Shown here: positions 48,182 to 48,705 of the stretch, piece after piece
Layout: each line of letters starts with the position of its first letter
Position numbering within the stretch: the stretch's first letter is position 1
The notes under the pieces: generated by a model
What the model was told of the DNA's origin: nothing
The model's input: only the letters and a program-made list of their open reading frames with translations
Databases searched by the model: none
Position numbers and translations under genes: made by a program
Assembly (NCBI GenBank): GCA_001304505.1
Contig: LJUQ01000030.1
Coordinates: forward strand, 1 to 48,705
Reading direction: 5' to 3'
From: Bacteroides sp. SM23_62_1
GTDB lineage: Bacteria > Bacteroidota > Bacteroidia > Bacteroidales > SM23-62
Length of the DNA: 48,705 bases

Positions 48182-48705
48182 AGGGACAACGGATTTAATA
48201 AGGAGTCATAATTGTTGCAGCGATCGCACTAATTGAAATGTAGTAATAGTCGCAATGGTTTCAATGGTCGCAATAGTCGCAATAAGAAAAAGGCTCCCGC
48301 CTTCTCCGCCTAACGCGGATACAGCGGGCAGGAAGGCTGAGGAAGAAGAAGTCTCAATGGTTACAATGGTCACAAGGGAAAAAAGGTCGCAATTGTCGTA
48401 ATGGTCACAGGTGCCGAAAAATAGGCAATCAGCCTGAGGCTGATGCCAATATTTTTCGAGCATCCTCGAAATGGCGAGGAAATCGCAGATTTCTGCCATT
48501 TCGGGAGTCGCAAGGGAAGAGTGGTCGCAATGTTCAGTGAGACTGTTTATTCAGGAACGAAGTGAACTGAATAAACAAAGTCGAACTAATCCCGATAGCG
48601 GAGCGTATCGGGAGTCGCAATGGTTTTAATGGTCACAATTATCGAAGGGTCGCAATAGTCGCAATAAGAAGAAGGCCGAGGAAGAATAGGTCGCAATGGT
48701 TTCAA
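48182..48705. repeat. Period-9 repeat tract interrupted by nested palindromes (runs off the window)
   Basis: Period-9 units (GTCGCAATG, GTTTCAATG, GTCGCAATA, GTCACAATG) appear in four blocks. Between blocks lie ATCAGCC-TGA-GGCTGAT (about 48428-48444) and the nested hairpin GAAATGGC...GCCATTTC (48468-48502) with inner GAAATC/GATTTC. There are also TGTTTATTCAG/CTGAATAAACA (48544-48577) and TCCCGATA/TATCGGGA (48590-48613). Positions 48658-48676 repeat 15221-15239 in reverse complement. An open frame on the minus strand (48206-48499) is created by the repeat and is not a gene. Confidence 0.8.

Noticed and set aside
48206-48499. 97-codon frame on the minus strand
   Set aside because: Produced by the period-9 repeat and palindromes; low-complexity product with no family resemblance.

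Overview
The window is a chromosomal segment of a Bacteroidota bacterium, most likely an environmental Bacteroidales/Marinilabiliales-type lineage. Four things point there. Three predicted secreted proteins end in type IX secretion (T9SS) sorting domains with YPNP motifs. Housekeeping proteins have Bacteroidota-type features, such as a SecA of 1119 residues without the zinc tail and phosphosulfolactate synthase in an aroE cluster. Promoter -7 boxes of the form TAnnTTTG sit just upstream of many starts, once with a TTTG -33 box. Shine-Dalgarno sequences are mostly absent. No rRNA, tRNA, phage, insertion sequence or CRISPR array was seen.

Layout. Positions 1-14600 are core genes: rpsF-rpsR (minus), dnaX, icd, a large secreted C1 peptidase (minus), secA, then dapA, a DUF6913-like gene and ligA (minus). 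Positions 14600-15375 are a repeat-rich spacer with an exact 48-bp minisatellite. From 15375 to 26456 lies a corrinoid (vitamin B12) uptake locus headed by a cobalamin riboswitch. It contains a DUF4465 surface lipoprotein, a T9SS-sorted surface protein of unknown function, a BtuB-like TonB receptor, a BtuG-like beta-propeller lipoprotein, BtuF, a small conserved cytosolic protein, BtuC, BtuD and a two-helix membrane protein. A frame-disrupted T9SS serine protease, flanked by repeats, sits in the middle of it. Next come a glycosyltransferase with a non-canonical start (minus), argS, ffh, a TolB-like/TPR membrane protein (minus), and a GH2-GH26 pair for mannan-type glycans (minus). The last part holds folD, an LVIVD-repeat lipoprotein (minus), an envelope protein, and a tight TPR-comA-DUF368-aroE operon.

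The B12 locus reads as a full pathway. Surface lipoproteins and a T9SS-anchored protein would capture corrinoid, BtuB would carry it across the outer membrane with TonB energy, BtuF would bind it in the periplasm, and BtuCD would import it. The riboswitch would shut the locus down when cobalamin is plentiful. The surface lipoproteins carry acidic residues right after the lipidated Cys, as in known surface-export signals; BtuF does not.

The spacers are the other notable layer. They hold several repeat families: about 150-190-bp elements with terminal inverted repeats; short hairpins of fixed shape (stem-TT-NNN-AA-stem) whose stems differ by compensatory changes; paired inverted GTCATCCCGA elements of about 175 bp; and degenerate tandem repeats of period 7, 8 and 9 bp. 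The window ends in a mosaic of period-9 repeat interrupted by nested palindromes.
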